Of a stretch of DNA of 5,457 bases, positions 4,567 through 5,457 are shown one piece after another; position 1 is the stretch's first letter, and each line of letters begins with the position of its first letter. The notes below the pieces were generated by a model, which saw only the letters and a list, made by a program, of their open reading frames with translations, was not told where the DNA came from and made no database searches. Source of the DNA: Candidatus Parvarchaeota archaeon (GTDB lineage Archaea > Nanobdellota > Nanobdellia > Parvarchaeales > Parvarchaeaceae); assembly GCA_027366075.1 (NCBI GenBank), contig DAHXLI010000034.1:1-5457 (forward strand), read 5' to 3'. The translations under genes were made by a program, and so were the position numbers.

Positions 4567-5457
4567 ATGATACTAAAAATAAATCCAATAAGACCCGAAC
4601 CGAAACTAATCAAAATTGCGGCAGACGCTATAAAAACCGGCGAACTCGTTGCTTTTCCTACAGAAACGGTTTACGGTCTTGGTGCGGATGCATTAAACGA
4701 AGCGGCCTGCAACAAAATATTCGCCGCCAAAGGTCGCCCGCAGGATAACCCTTTGATTGTGCACGTAGATTCGATAAAAATGGCTGAAAGCGTCGGCGAA
4801 ATACCAAAGGAATATAGACAGATTTTAAATGAAACCTGGCCTTCCCCAATAACGGTTATAATAAAAAGGAAAGGCGCGCTTCCAAAAGCCGTAACTGCTG
4901 GATTAAACACCGTGGCGGTAAGGATTCCTGCACATCCCATAGCGCTGGCATTGATAAAAGAAGCTAACACTCCTATAGCCGCGCCGAGTGCCAACCTATC
5001 TGGGAAGCCCTCGCCAACAGAAGCAAAAACGATAATAGAAGAGCTTGGTGAGAAGGTTGCTGTTATAATAGACGGTGGACCGACGTTTTTTGGACTAGAA
5101 TCAACGGTAATAGACCTAGACAGCTTCACCATAATAAGACCCGGCCCTTTTACTCCGGAAGAGATTGCAAAGAAATTCGGCAAAAACCCGAAGGTCTACG
5201 TTGCTCCTAAAAACGTCCAAAAACCCATAAGTCCTGGTTTAAAATATCGACATTATGCACCGGATAAACCCCTGTTCCTTTTTTCTGGCAAGCCGATCGA
5301 GCTAGCAAAAATATCCAACGGCATTGACAAGAATTTCTGTATAATCGGGTCTAATGAGCTTTGTGATTCTATTTACAATAAACATGCGCTAAAAATACGA
5401 CTTGGAGCGCGTAGCAATCCGTATGAAATAGCCAAGAATCTTTTCTCGGCTATAAGG
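4567..5457 (+). CDS. sua5: Threonylcarbamoyl-AMP synthase Sua5 (YrdC plus Sua5 domains), 3' end cut off
   Basis: 297 codons are open to the last base with no stop, so the C-terminus is missing; Sua5 proteins are usually about 320-350 residues. The enzyme joins threonine, bicarbonate and ATP into threonylcarbamoyl-AMP, which the Kae1/KEOPS machinery uses to make t6A37 in ANN-decoding tRNAs. The YrdC domain (about 10-205) has PTETVYGLGAD (31-41), KGRPQDNPL (55-63), PSANLSG (140-146), STVID (179-183) and a later IIRPGPF. The linker SPGLKYRHYAP (222-232) marks Sua5 rather than a stand-alone YrdC/TsaC; it covers the active site in known structures. The rest is the start of the C-terminal Sua5 domain, ending in NPYEIAKNLFSAIR. 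The ATG at 4567 is supported by the promoter 30 nt upstream and by the family's usual short N-terminal lead. It is divergent from tRNA-Ile(UAU), a likely t6A substrate. Confidence 0.96.
   Translation, partial: MILKINPIRPEPKLIKIAADAIKTGELVAFPTETVYGLGADALNEAACNKIFAAKGRPQDNPLIVHVDSIKMAESVGEIPKEYRQILNETWPSPITVIIKRKGALPKAVTAGLNTVAVRIPAHPIALALIKEANTPIAAPSANLSGKPSPTEAKTIIEELGEKVAVIIDGGPTFFGLESTVIDLDSFTIIRPGPFTPEEIAKKFGKNPKVYVAPKNVQKPISPGLKYRHYAPDKPLFLFSGKPIELAKISNGIDKNFCIIGSNELCDSIYNKHALKIRLGARSNPYEIAKNLFSAIR

Noticed and set aside
4671..5183. Long - strand open frame of 170 codons
   Set aside because: It lies wholly antisense to sua5, whose conserved motifs fill the region. Its Ser/Ala/Ile-rich composition is typical of a shadow frame.

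Overview
The window appears to come from an archaeon. The supporting signs are a tRNA gene interrupted at position 37/38 by a short intron with a bulge-helix-bulge (BHB) fold, no encoded CCA tail, BRE/TATA-type promoter sequences about 25-30 nt ahead of start codons (pointing to leaderless or near-leaderless mRNAs), T-rich terminators, and strong use of ATA for isoleucine. Compact overlapping genes, a class II lysyl-tRNA synthetase, a 46-residue CxxC-x17-CxxC zinc protein and a tRNA-Ile with anticodon UAU would suit a small-genome (DPANN-like) archaeon. That placement is inference from gene content, not phylogeny.

Left part (1-3027, all + strand): the 3' end of a GT4-type glycosyltransferase gene, a 56-nt gap, then two overlapping genes. 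These are an MgtC/SapB-DUF4010 multi-pass membrane protein and a complete class II lysyl-tRNA synthetase (lysS) whose start lies inside the end of the membrane-protein gene. The pair is probably cotranscribed.

Middle part (3061-4296, all - strand): a tiny zinc-ribbon gene convergent with lysS. Upstream of it lies about 0.9 kb of unrecognised and partly broken coding sequence. This comprises a 130-codon hypothetical gene (A), a 54-codon frame overlapping its end by 17 nt (B), and a stretch (C/D) that reads like protein but is interrupted by an in-frame TAG, a TAA and a frame change and has no usable start for most of its length. I favour decay of one or more genes, but RNA structure or recoding is not excluded.

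Right part (4351-5457): an intron-containing tRNA-Ile(UAU) on the - strand and, 97 nt away and divergent, sua5 on the + strand, cut by the window edge. They fit functionally: Sua5 makes the activated intermediate for t6A at A37 of ANN-decoding tRNAs, and this tRNA is one. Its A37 is also the last base of the 5' exon. Together with lysS the window is rich in translation functions. I saw no CRISPR array, insertion sequence, prophage or clear mobile element.
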